A stretch of 64,000 nucleotides of DNA from Theristus sp. LFF4_11 (taxonomy: Eukaryota; Nematoda; Chromadorea; Monhysterida; Xyalidae). Below, piece after piece: positions 45,591-57,398 of this stretch (position 1 is its first letter; every line of letters starts with the position of its first letter). The position numbers and the translations under genes are program-made. The notes below the pieces were generated by a model. That model worked only from the letters and a program-made list of their open reading frames with translations, was not told where the DNA came from and did not search any database. The stretch is taken from contig JASANC010000735.1 in the NCBI GenBank assembly GCA_030248135.1, positions 96,906-160,905 on the forward strand, given 5' to 3'.

Positions 45591-47794
45591 TCTATAATAC
45601 TAAGATAGTAACTGTGTATGTAAGTCAGGTCCGTTCCGCTACGTTGATTGGCTATTAAAATTTTCAAGTTTGAGCCAATTTTGCTATTTATGTCAATTAA
45701 GTCATCATCAGCTGAATACTCATACTCCATTTTCTAATGACAATGCAAAGTTCAAATTGTCATTCCACATGACTTTAGTCATCATGATGCCTTCTGCGCA
45801 AGAGTGGCAACCAACAAGCTAGACAATCGTAAGAATTGCAAGGACTCCATTGTAGGCAATGGAGATTTTTTCACAAAAAACGAGTTTTTAAAACAATCGC
45901 TTGCAAGTTAATCGCTCTTTTCACAAGGTAGACTTTTTATAAAGTCGGTGTTTACAACGAGTATTTAGAAAATCGTTGCTTTTTCCTTCATTTGTTTTTT
46001 TATCATAGAAAATGCGTCACTTAGGATAGAAAAGCTACATAACAAAACAAAAGCGACCGTTTTACACAATGGTACTCAGAAACGTGTTGCTTTTTTGCAT
46101 TTGATCAAAAAGAACTGGCTTAGGTTAGGGTAAGCGGGGAAAAGAAGTAAACAATCGAAACAAAAGCGGGAGCTTTGCTACGGTATTCAGTAAAATGTAG
46201 AAAATCGTTGCTTTTTCCATTATTTTTTATTATAGAAAATGCGTCACTTAGGATAGAAAAGCTACATAACAAAACAAAAGCGACCGTTTTACACAATGGG
46301 TACTCAGAAACGTGTTGCTTTTTGTTGCACTCGATCAAAAAGAACTGGCTTAGGTTAGGGTAAGCGGGGAAAAGAAGTAAACATTCAAAACAAAAGCGGG
46401 AGCTTTGTTACGGGTATTCAATATAATGTTGCTGTTTTGTCATTTTCATTCTATCAAAAATCCTTGGCTAAGGTTGGGGTTAACGGTAAGAGTAGTAAAC
46501 ATACCACACAAAAGTGGCCGTTTTGCAGCGAATATTCATAAAACTTTGCATTTTTCGTCATTTAAATTTTAAAAGGCTTGGCTTAGGTGAGCTTTGCTAC
46601 GGGTATTCAGTAAAATGTTGCTGTTTTGTCATTTCCATTCTATCAAAAATCCTTGGCTAAGGTTAGGGTTAAAGGTAAGAGTAGTAAACATACCACACAA
46701 AAGTGGTCGTTTTGCAGCGAATATTCAGAAAAGTTTTGCATTTTTTGTCATTTAAACTTTAAAAGGCTTGGCTTAAGTTACAGTAAGCGGGAAAAAGAAG
46801 CAACTTATCAAGACGAAAATTGGCGTTTTGCAACAATTGTTCAGAAGTGTTGCCTTTTTGACATTTACACTCTAAAAGGCCTGGCTTAGGTTAAGGTAAG
46901 CGGGTAAAAAACCATTACCAAGTCAAAAGCGGGCGCTGTCCAATGGGTATTTAGAAAAGTGTTGCCTATTCAGAAATGACATCTGACTGAAGCAGATTGC
47001 TTTTCTTAAACCTGTATCTTAAACTGAAACAAAAACTTAAACCGGTATCAGTTAATTGTTGCTAATCAAACGACATTGTTTTTTGAAAAGGAATGGCGAT
47101 TGAACAACATGTGACGACATTGAAAAGCTAACCAAACAAGATTTATTTTTGAAACTTTGAGCGGGAATGGCTGTTAATTGTTGCTTATCAAAGGAGAATT
47201 GTTTTTTTTTTGATACTTTAAACGGGAAGGACAGTGGAATGCAACTGATTAGCAAAGAATGAACGGACAAATAAGCGACATTGAAAAACTAATAAATCCG
47301 AGAATTGATTTTGATACTTTAATAGGGAATGGCAGTTGTTTGTTGCTGATTAAAAAAGATTGTTTTTCATATTTTGAATGACAGTGCAGTTATGATTGTT
47401 AGATATCTGTTATTTCTTATGTGTCGCTTTGATTGACGCTGAAACAGCGAAAACCAAACCACACAGTAATCAGTGTTATGGTGAGTAAATCAGGTTACGA
47501 TTGAATCGACAGCAATAAAATCAGCAAAAGCATGTTGCTTGACAAAAAACACGGCTTAAACAACAAAAAATGCTGTGATTTTCAAAAAAGTAGAAGCATC
47601 GACGGATACGATTGCTTTAAAAGTGAGCGATCATTTCAATGGTAAATCAACAACAGTCGGTTAAAGCAGCTCTAAATCAAAATGCAATGCATTTTGAGTC
47701 CGCGTCGTGGGCAAGGTCAAAAGGGAAAACCAACTTAAAAATAATAGCTGTATTTATCAGCTAAACGTGCCGTAGGCACGGGTCAATTTGCTAG
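45591..47794 (+). mobile_element. Non-autonomous Helitron (2.2 kb)
   Basis: The 5' end is TCTATAATACTAAGATAGTA and the 3' end has the hairpin CGTGCCGTAGGCACG, a short spacer and CTAG. The element is bounded by A on the left and T on the right, as expected for Helitron insertion. Its last ~100 bp closely match the Helitron at 28877-29787. No Rep/helicase ORF is present. The interior holds tandem units (45980-46960) with 'atagaaaatgcgtcacttag', 'aaaagcgaccgttttac' and 'ggcttaggttagggtaagcg'. Confidence 0.88.
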
Positions 47795-48206
47795 TAAAGA
47801 CTGAAACGCATTGAGTCGCAAAACCTAAAAACATCGACGTTATGCCATTTATTTGGTTGGTGCCGTTTTAGATTCATTGTTTGACATTGGTTTCTACTAC
47901 AACGATAGCGCTGAGGTATCGTGCGTGACGACGAAAACTCGTCGGTAAGAAGCTAAACATTTGATTGATCAAATTGGCAGCAAAGCAAATCACACATGGA
48001 TTAAATTTGTAATAGTTTCTTGAATTGGAGCTGACAAGCCTAGCGTTCCGTTTTTACGACCGCCTAACAGTACTCCGGGAACAAAAACTCTATTCATGCT
48101 GGGGTTGCCATCCATTTTTATTTCGCGAAAAAACCGGAAACCGATAAAACTATAAACAGCATCACGATGTTGCCACGAGAAGAGACTGGCAGAAAAAACG
48201 CCCGAC

Positions 48207-51200
48207 ATGGCAACACAAGTCGCAGACCGCATTAGCTACTTACTCCCATGTGGTCAGTGTTTTTGTGCGCCGTGTTTGCAGCGCCCGGCGTGCGATGCGT
48301 TCACGTTGAGGCTGGCTCGTAAAATGCGCCATTGGTTGGTGCCAATGATCGTGTTGTCCTGTTTCATGGTTGTCACCGTGTGCTTGCTCGCACACTCCGT
48401 CTATTCCACACCGAATTCATCCACTGACATGCCCGTTGCCCTGCCGAAACAACCGGCGACACCTGACGGAGGCGTTCTGGAGAAACCGCCGCTCGGTAAA
48501 TCAACATTAATGATAATACCTGTATATTATGTCACGTGGATTTTTTTTTCAATGTTGTGAGTGGTGGGCATTGTAAGTGCTAGTTGTGAGTTGTGACTTG
48601 ACATGTTTCTGGGCTGCTGAGTGGCTGATAAGCAATAATCAGGCTGATGGCGGCGCCCCGGGGAAGCATCGATCAGCGTGAAATGGTCCGATTGCAACAA
48701 CAACGGCCTGTTGTTTTTTTTAAGAGGGCCACGTCAACTGCTCAGGTTACCCCTTTTATGCGCCGGGGGGGGGGGTCGAAGTCCAGATTCAGAGATGAGT
48801 TGCGTGCAACTTTGTTGCTTTGCAGCGAACGGCGATGGACCGTCGGAGCTGAACTACGGCATCGTCGTTGACGCCGGCAGCAGCGGCTCGCGTCTGTTTC
48901 TCTACGCGTGGCCGGCGCACTCTGGCGACTCGGGTGAACTGATACAGCTGCGTCCCGTGCTCGACGAACAACAGAGGCCGGTCGTCAAGAAGATCAGTCC
49001 TGGTTCGGTTGGGTTTGTTTGTGTTTTTTTCGCAACAGAATAACCGTGCGCTGCGCGTCAACGCCGCTCTGTACGCGCAATACGACGGAGCTTTTTTGTG
49101 GCGCAATGTGCACAATATAGTTGCCACGGTAACCGTAAAAACCGTAAAAATACGGGCGGTACGGTTTTACCGTACCGTACCGTGACCGTACCGTGCGATT
49201 TTAAAATTTCCAAACCGTACCGAAAACCGTACCGTCATCAAAATACAATTACCGTACCGTTGACCGTACCGTGGCAAAATTTTGGCAAACCGTACCGAAA
49301 CCGTCGTATTTTTTCCAAAATTGACGGTTTGACCAAGCTTTTTTTTGTGTGCGTGCGTTTGATTTTTCGTTGGTATCATATAGGTTGCATGTCCCACGGA
49401 TACATAAAAATTTTATTTGTTTTTTTGTGCCGTTGTAAAAATCAACGGCTTTCACATTACTTTTTTTAGTTTTTTTTGGTGTATACTAAAAAACTAAAAT
49501 AAAACACGCGCTAATTAATAATTAATGACAATAAAACAGGTCATGAAGATCGATTGTGACTGTGAGAACACTAAACAAACAGCAGTTTTTACAAGATTTT
49601 AACTAAAATTCTGTGACTTTCAAAAAGCAAAATTTTGGTGAACACAAATTTGCAATTTTTAAACAGTAGAAACTGAAATAATATTGTAAAAAAAACATTT
49701 TTGTGCAAAAGCGGGCATAAAAAACACAAATGGGATTGTGCAAATAAACGGGTATGTTTATAAACAAATAAACGGATTCCCGGCCAGTTCTGTAAAATAA
49801 AAAAATAAAGGGGCCTCTTCGGGTCAAACTTAGCGACTTTGAAAAATGAAGTTGTCAAACAATCAAGTCACGTTTAAACAAGTTTATGTCACGCAGAAAA
49901 AGTCTAACGGGAACGACTTCACTTTAACCAAGTTTAACTTAACTAACCGAGAACAAACGGGGGCAGCAAATTCAAATAGTTTAAAAAAAATTGTCAACGA
50001 TTGCAAAATTAGCGAAACAGAGTTACAAAAGAATCATCTTTGACATAGAATTGACACCTAATCGAAAAGCTTGAAACAAACATTTGAACAACAAACAAAC
50101 GTTGAAGGTAACTGAATCTTTCAGCTAGCCACCCGCGTCCCGCAACAACAGCCGTGGTGCCTGCCAGCTGACTAGCGTTTCACTAATGAACATATGATTT
50201 TCCACAGTCAATGCTGTTTTGTCGCCTCGCTCTCAGGACTCAGCTCACCACCGCTACCACAACGAACAGTACGACAACGAATCGGTTTCATTTCCAGGAA
50301 AAGGAAAAGGAATATGTATGTGGCATATGATGAATAAAGATAAATGTATGTGCTGAGTGGAGCAGTGGTGGACCGTCACCGTTCACCGTTAAATGTGTGA
50401 GTCGAGCTGAGCTCACTGTCTCTGTTCTGTAATGTTGGTTGAGCAAAGCAAACCCTTTGGCGATTAATAATGTAGCTTGTTGCAATGGCGTAAATTCAAA
50501 ATCGTTTATTATTATTGCACGCAGCGCAGGCAGATCGTATCTCCGTATTCGTAAAATCACACCCGCCGCGTCCACACATCAACTGAACTCCATTCACTAT
50601 GCAATTTGTTTCTTTATTATCTTGATTTCACACCTTACGCAGCGCAGGGTTGGTTCAGCTGGTCTGACTCTGGTGCTGTGCTGGTCCACCTTGTGATGTG
50701 GTAGATTTAGGTTTTGGTTGGGTCTTCCTGTACTCTTGCTATGGTGTAGGTAGATGGTGTAAGTTTGTGTTTTGTTTTTGTCCCACTGCCGCTTCCATTG
50801 CTTGTCTGACTGAACGAGAACGGCGACATACAACACAACAAAATAGCACAGAGAGAAACAAAAAGTGAAGCACAGTGCATTTTAAAACTTTTTAATTTTC
50901 AAACCGTAAAAATACGGTTTACCGCCCGTGTAAATTCAAAATCCACGGTAACCGTACCGAAACCGTACCGTGCGATTTTAAAATTTTTCAAACCGTACCG
51001 AAAACCGTACCGTTGAGCTTTTCAATTTACCGTACCGTACCGAAACCGTGAAAAAAATTGCGTCTCAAACCGTAAACCGTACCGTGACCAAAAAAGGCCT
51101 ACCGTGGCAACTCTAGACAACGCCAAGTGCGAGCGCGTGGTCGCGCATGCGCATGCTGCACGGGTATGCTTTCGCAATAGTCGATTATTTCGCACTTATT

Positions 51201-54200
51201 CGCAAGTTCGATGGAGCAGTTTGCTTGCACCTGTTCAGGCCTGTCGTCGTTTGCTGCATCGCCGTGGAATGCGACGGAGTACATGCGCCCGCTGCTCGAC
51301 TACGCGCTGCCGTACGTCCCTGAGAAAGCGCGCGCCTCGACGCCGCTGTTCATACTGGCCACAGCCGGCATGCGCCTCTTGCCACAAGAGTCTGTCGTTT
51401 TCTCACATGTCGCTTGTTTCATTGGCTTCATTCTACACTACAGTGCCTGTTGAGAGCACTCTTCAGCCATAATCAGTAGCGCCACTAAATTCGGTGTTTC
51501 ATTTCAAGTGTGCCTCCGAGAATCTGCTGATTCGGTTGTATCTAGTGTTGTTATTTTCCACTGTGTCTCATTTTCAGTGAACAAGCGGCCATTCTGACGA
51601 GCCTTCGCAAAGGCCTGCCAGCTGTGTACCCGCTTCAACTGGTTGACGAACACATCGCTGTCATCAGCGGCAAGTGGGAGGGCATCTACAGCTGGATTGC
51701 GGTCAATTACATCACCGGCAGCTTCGATCACACCACACAGCATTATCGCGGCGGTAAGCAGTCATCCGAAACAGAGTTTCACGGGCATCAAAAAGCCTTG
51801 GTTCCTGTAAACTGGTTAGAGGCAAAAATGAAGGGGAGATTGGGCAAAAGTTTTGAGGGTCTGGCAACAGTTGAATAAAAAGTTTTTTTCCAGAGTTAAA
51901 CGAGGCAAATTATCTCTGCATTATCATCAAACAAGATCTCAAAATCACCATAAAATGAATTTTTTATCACCTTGTTGTTGTTGTTGTTGTTGTTGTTGTG
52001 ATTTTTAGGCGATGTTTTTAGCCAGGGCTAACCCAGAGAAGCGTACAGAACGCCATTGAGTAGGGCGCCCATCGAGTTTACTCTGTCATTAAGTGCCTAT
52101 ACACCCCTCGGCGGGGCTCGATCCCCCGAGCGCACAGACTGTAGTCTAACGCACTACCACCAGGCCACGAGGGGGACAGTTTTTTGTCTTTTGTGTGTCA
52201 GTTCTGTGCGCTGTGCTGTGCTCAGAAAAACATGGGGTCTGGTGTGGAACCAGGGCCCTGGTTCTAGGCAAAACTGTCCTGGCAAAATCGCAGGGAGACC
52301 AGTGGAACCAGTGTTTGTGGACAGAACCAGCTAGTTTATAACGAAGATAGGATGTGGATGCTAAACGGAATTTACCGTTTCAACCAAACGACTGTGCTAA
52401 GTTTGTTGTGAACGTTGGCAGACGACTCGACCGAAGCCACTCGTGCGCCAACGGTGGGCATGATCGACATGGGCGGAGCGTCCGTGCAGATCGCATTCGA
52501 GCACGCAGCACAGAGACCGCCGGCCGAGCAGAAGCATCTCTTTGAAACGGTCGCACCTTTTGAATCAGCAGCCGAACGGATGTTTTCTAGTGTGATGAAA
52601 TTATTCCATTTATGAGCTGATAGTTTTCATTTCCAATAATGATTCATTGTTCAGTTCAAGTGACCAAACAATTGGCGGAGACATGCTGCAGTCAAAACTG
52701 TAGATCGTCGCCAGTTCACTGATAGGCCACTTCTGAATTCCGCTGATTAATTGGTCGAACAACATTGTGAACATTCGAATGGCGTACAAAAACTGCACGT
52801 GTTTCATAGTTTTGACCACAAAGACTGTTGTTGTTGTTGCATTTTCAGATCAACCTCGGCTGCCAGGAGCACGACACCGAGCACGAGTATCAGTTGTACG
52901 TGGTCACATTCCTCGGCTACGGCGCCAATGAGGCCATTGAACGCTATGAATCGGCATTGATCGAGCGAACACTCGCCGAGTACGTCGAAGATGCGCGACA
53001 GAGGCTCACAGAATCGCACACGCTGCCTGCAGACGGTTCATCTGGTGTGGTTGTCAAACGCAATCTGCCCCTTGTAACTGAGACACAACTGAATTTGCAC
53101 GGCGACAATCAACCGTCGAGTTCTCCGCAAGTGAACGATGCACTCGTGGAAACTGGAGAAATACGCCCGAAAAATGGCGCGAGCACTGAGAAGGAGACGA
53201 TTTCGAGTCCATTCCTGAGTGATGCGTCGCGTGCGTTCACACGACGCCAGCGTGACGCGGGCGCGGCGTTCGCGCGCAATGCACATGTGGATGTGCCGCT
53301 GAAAACCGCGCAACAATCGCGCAATTCCGAAACTCACCAATCCAAGGCCAGCAGCAAGCAGCTCACCGTGCGCGATCCATGTTTGCCGGTGAACCTGTTT
53401 GAAACGGCCGCGATTCCACCGGATCTACTGGAGCGACGCTTCCCGCAGCTGTTGTCCGCCGGGGGTGCGCCGCCGGTGATGCGCCGCAAAGGCGTCGGCA
53501 GCTTCACGGAGTGCCAGCGGCTGCTGCTGCCGCTGCTCCGGCTGAACGCGACCTGCCCGCAAGCGCCGTGCTCGTTCGACGGCGTCTATCAGCCGACGGT
53601 CGACTGGGCACGGATGAAGCTGTACGGATTCAGTGAGTACTGGTACAGCATGTACGACATACTCGGACTCGGCGCTTACTACGACCATCGGGCGTTCGTC
53701 CAACGGGCTGCGGTGAGTGTGCGCACCGTTTGCACCTGGCGCTGGCGCGTTTTCATTGCAAATTCACATGTCGACCCAATAGACCCGACGAAAACCATAG
53801 TCCTTTTTGTCGTTTATCACCTCACCAGTTTGGTTGAAATGTGATTGAAATCCGCCAAAAGCCGTGTCTCTTTTCACAATTCTCTGTTTTATTTCTTCTT
53901 AAGGAATTCTGCGCCACGAAATGGTCGGTGATTCAGGAGAAATACCGTCAACATTTGTATCCGCGTGCCGATCGGCCGCGATTAAGGTGTGACAGCTTTT
54001 TGTTTGTTTTTCTCAGATCGTCAAGAGTAGATTCAGTTGTTGTTTTTCACTTGCTCAGTCCCCCGTTCATTGCTGTTTTTCCAGAACGCAGTGCATCAAA
54101 GCAGCCTGGGTGATGCTCGTGCTGCACGATGGTTTTGGCGTGCCGAAAACCGCCCATAAATTCCAACAAGCACAGACGATCAACGGCCAAGAAGTCCAGT

Positions 54201-55207
54201 GGACCATGGGCGCTCTGTTGCATAAGATGCGATATTTCCCGTTGCGGTTGGTTGAGGCAGCCGTTTTCAATTCTGCTCGCTGATTGGTCCTAGCTGGAGG
54301 AGATCGCACAGTCAATCAAGCTGAGGCGCACAGTTACCAGCGTTGCGTGTGTGTGTGTTTGTGCGGCTATGCAACAACATCACTGTTGTGTTCATTAACG
54401 CAGCGAAATGTCGTCAGACCAGGACTTTGACATCAGTAATATGCAACAACATCACTGTTGTGTTCATTAACGCAGCGAAATGTCGTCAGACCAGGACTTT
54501 GACATCAGTACAACCATTGAGCCAATCAGTATGCCAAATCTGAACTTTTCAGTGAAAGCATATGACAGGTTTTTTGTTTAACAACCGTTCAGGCGTATTG
54601 GATTTGTGTACATTCTTAAAAGTGATTTTTGTGATTTTTGATCAGAGGTTGCTTTGCAATGATTCGTTGTAGCTTCCTAATCCTCAATCCAGTCCTAATC
54701 CTAAGCCAAGCCGTTTTGATAAGGTGAAAATGATCAATTTAGTTTTTGCATTTTTTTTCTTTCCTGTGTTATAGAGGCGGAGCACCGGAACTGCAGATGC
54801 AGCTGTTTTAACAATGATGCATCACGGTGCATTGGTTCTGTCAATTCAGAGACATTGAGCGTGCCCGTCTGGAGCAGCAGCGTCGTTCGGTGCGTGTGCG
54901 TGGCGGCCAGTGGCCCGTGCTGCGCCCCGCGAGTGCCAACAGCACGTTCGCGCAACTGCTGCTGTTCGCGTGCGCCGCAGTGGTCGGTGCACTCGCGCTG
55001 CGCTACCTGCTCGTCATTTTACGCGGCAGAACCAGATACACTGCAAGCAGCAACCGACGACCGCCGGTGCGGCTAAAACGAACGGATAAGTCGTTCTGGA
55101 GCTACATGACCATGGACGGCTCGACTGCGAACAGCGACACCGGCTGGTCGGCCAACGCGGCACTGTTGCCGAACTTGCGCTTCGAGCCGCCTGATTATGT
55201 GTATTGA
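48207..55207 (+). CDS. ENTPD4: ENTPD4/7-like Golgi nucleoside diphosphatase
   Basis: This GDA1/CD39-family apyrase hydrolyses nucleoside di/triphosphates in the lumen of Golgi/lysosome-type compartments. Nine exons (48207-48495, 48826-49002, 51239-51389, 51578-51753, 52422-52591, 52849-53712, 53904-53986, 54085-54246, 54850-55207) join in phase to 809 residues. An N-terminal helix (about 43-66) and a C-terminal helix ([20 protein letters not shown]) frame the enzyme, the topology of ENTPD4/7. Apyrase motifs are intact: [45 protein letters not shown] and the YGFSEYWY region. FLPLRDI-like sequence (FPLRDIERA) supports ENTPD4/7 over ENTPD1. Exon 6 carries an extra hydrophilic segment of about 100 residues (53035-53360) not usual in the family. 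The exon 5 donor is the least certain junction. ENTPD4 and ENTPD7 cannot be separated. Confidence 0.94.
49119..51112. mobile_element. TIR element in ENTPD intron 2
   Basis: The ends AGTTGCCACGGTA (49119) and TACCGTGGCAACT (51112) are inverted. Both subtermini consist of many spaced accgtaccg/cggtacgg motifs (49130-49330 and 50895-51095). The ~1.6-kb interior is AT-rich with small unrelated ORFs and no transposase. AGTTGCCA-type termini recall hAT elements, but an 8-bp duplication is not evident. The surrounding intron is 2.2 kb, far larger than the other introns of the gene. Confidence 0.78.
51972..52177 (-). mobile_element. SINE-B, tRNA-derived, in ENTPD intron 4
   Basis: On the minus strand it begins ccctcgtggcctggtggtag, includes an A-box-like 'ggtggtagtgcgttagact' and a B-box-like 'gatcgagcccc', and ends in a (CAA)n tail (seen here as ttg repeats at 51972-52000). 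The plus-strand copy is at 56483. Confidence 0.85.
54369..54512 (+). repeat. Exact-looking 72-bp tandem duplication
   Basis: Two consecutive units start atgcaacaacatcactgttg and end with 'ctttgacatcagta'. They read as identical. They lie in the last ENTPD intron (54247-54849). Confidence 0.9.
54640..54835 (+). repeat. Dispersed family C copy in the last ENTPD intron
   Basis: It shares 'gatcagaggttgc', 'ctaatcctaagccaagcc', 'ttgataaggtgaaaatgatc' and 'acaatgatgcat' with 6700-6850 and 10055-10180. The motif ggcttggcttagg and its complement recur at many places in the window, always at the ends or edges of repeats. Confidence 0.65.
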
Positions 55208-56030
55208 TGTTTTTTATCCCATGTTTGTCGAAACGTGTTCGACTGAAATGACGTCATACGCTCTAAAACACGCGCTTGTCACACATGTCAAACCGCAGTA
55301 TCACTGGTCCCGTCACAAAAATGCATGGAATTTGTGAAGCACGTGATGAAGCGTCATGTCGGTTAGACACGTTCGAGTGAATCAAATCTCCACTGTTGGC
55401 GTTGCACTGCTACGTCTGCTCGTGCTGCGAGTCTTCTTTGCTTTGTCGGCTGTTGTCACGTTTTTTCCGTCACGTGTTTCTTCGTTCTTTTACGTTTCGT
55501 AAGCTTCTGGGTCTTCGTTTTTGACTGAGAATGTTTTTTATGACTGAAGCCATTTGTGTAATGACGTTTGACTAATGTGTAAGTTAATGTATGCACTTGT
55601 TTGATGCGGCATTGTTCACGAACTGTGATCTGTGCGGTAATTCTAATCCCAGCGACACTTTGTACGAGGGTGTCGGTGTTAAACCAAACCAAAATCTATA
55701 CTGGGGTGCCATCGCTGATGATTTCACTGGTTAGCAGCTTTACTATGCAACACACTGAATATTCCGACTGAAAGTGCATGTGGTTGTATTTGTTGCCGAT
55801 CTTTGCACTTTGTACTCTGCTCATCTTGTCTTTTCAAGTGAAACTAAGATAGGATACTCTGTGATACAATAAGAACGTCGATTTGTGCAAGAGGTTTCTT
55901 CATAATTAATCTGGTTGAAATAAAAAAAATATCACAGGTTTTCCTGGATTTTTGAGAATCACTGGTTGTTCGGCCCTTCGTTATGTTTGGTGCTGAAAAG
56001 TGGTGTTTTGCGGCTTTTTCCCACGAAAAT

Positions 56031-56751
56031 ACAGTGTGATCCAAAAAACTAATACACAATAGGGATCTGCTCTAGCTCGCCAACGGGTGGATGATTTGGG
56101 CTAAAATTTTAATCACACTTGTGTTAAAATTTCAGACGAATTGGTCTACCCTGTAATGAATGCGAAACGGAATAGTGAAAACGCGAAAAATTGAATTTTC
56201 GCGCCAAATACAGTACGCTGCGCACAATTTCCTCTGAAATCACTGTTTTTTTTGTTGCAGCAGCGATTTTTTCTGGTTTTGCTGCATTTTGTGAGAAATG
56301 GACGACTGAGCAGCGGGTGTTCTGTGTTTAAAGCTGAAGCATCTTGAGCGCTGAGTGGTGGACGTGCGCTAAGCGCAGCGTACTGTATGTGGCGCGAAAT
56401 TACATTTTTTAGCGTTTTCACTATTTCGTTTTGTATTCATTACAGGGTGGACCAATTCGTCTGAGATTTTAACACAAAAATGTCACCCTCGTGGCCTGGG
56501 TGGTAGCGCGTTAGACTATTGTCTGTGCGGATGGAAGATCGAGCCCCGCCGAGGGGCGCCCTACTCAATGCCGTTCTGTGCGCTTCTCTGGGTTAGCCCT
56601 GGCAAAAAACATCGCCTAAAAATCCCAACAACAAGTTATTGGTGATATGTAATTAAAACTTTAGCCCAAAACCATCCACCCGTTGGCGAGCTAGAGCGGA
56701 ATCTTATCGTGTAGTGTTTTTTGTGGACTACCTTGTACAGTATATAGTCAT
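56031..56751. mobile_element. Palindromic element interrupted by SINE-B
   Basis: Outer arms (56060-56130 and 56645-56710, sharing 'ctagctcgccaacgggtgga') and inner arms (56136-56170 and 56410-56462, sharing 'gacgaattggtc' and 'gcgaaacggaatagtgaaaa') are inverted. Inner termini carry 'ccaccctgta'-like sequence typical of mariner-type ends. The SINE-B lies between the right inner and right outer arms. Confidence 0.7.
56483..56635 (+). mobile_element. SINE-B, tRNA-derived
   Basis: The head (ccctcgtggcctgggtggta, gcgttagact, gatcgagcccc) is tRNA-like with A- and B-box positions, and the tail is a short (CAACAA) run. It matches the reversed copy at 51972-52177 along its length. Confidence 0.88.
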
Positions 56752-57398
56752 TTGCAAATGTATTCCTTACCGTTTGCGGTGTTTTTTACTTTTGCTTGAG
56801 GTCGTGTCGTTGACTGTGGGCGACAGAGTGATTGGTAATGGTGTCACCCGATTGTGCGTGATTGGCGGTAGTTTCGTTGGCAGTAATCTCGGGTTGTTGC
56901 TGTTGTTTCCAGATGATGGCCTTTGTGTGCCTATGATGTCGGTCGAATTCTCATGTTTGCCATTTCACAAAAATTCAGTTTTAGCAAAATGTCCACTCAG
57001 AGTAAACTCGATCTTCTTGCTGCAAAATCAACCATTGTACAGGGTGGTGCAAAAGTAGTGATACCAACTTCGTTGGTTGTGAGAGACTTGTTCAAGCACT
57101 TGATTAAGTTATTTCTGTAGCTCTGATTTGTAAAATGGGCCGGTAGCTAGCTAGTTAACCATAATTTTTGTGTTATTAAAACGTTTCAGAGCAGAAAACC
57201 AAAACAAATTAGTTGAGTAGTTATGCTTGAAACCTTCATTAGTATAGGAAAATTTAGTTTTAAAAGTTTTCAGCTTGGCATGAAACACATTAATGAGCTA
57301 CACATTAAATATTTTTAGCAAAAATTTTCCTGGAAAACTAAGTGGATATTTTCTACATTGGTAGAAATTCCAAATGACATACGCAAACGGTTGGTAAG

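Larger units (their letters stand above)
55208..57398. other. Intergenic region between two convergent genes
   Basis: Positions 55217-55380 resemble a short MITE also seen at 61643-61857 (cgaaacgtgttcgactgaaa, atgacgtcat). 56030-56750 is a palindromic element with a SINE inside, described separately. 57037-57065 (tacagggtggtgcaaaagta) looks like one terminus of a mariner-type element without a partner. Nothing recognisable was seen in 55400-56020 or 57070-57390. Confidence 0.5.

Noticed and set aside
49020..49118. An extra ENTPD exon (reads [18 protein letters not shown])
   Set aside because: The exon ending at 49002 joins in phase to 51239 and gives the conserved [10 protein letters not shown] sequence with the family's spacing, so this stretch is intronic.
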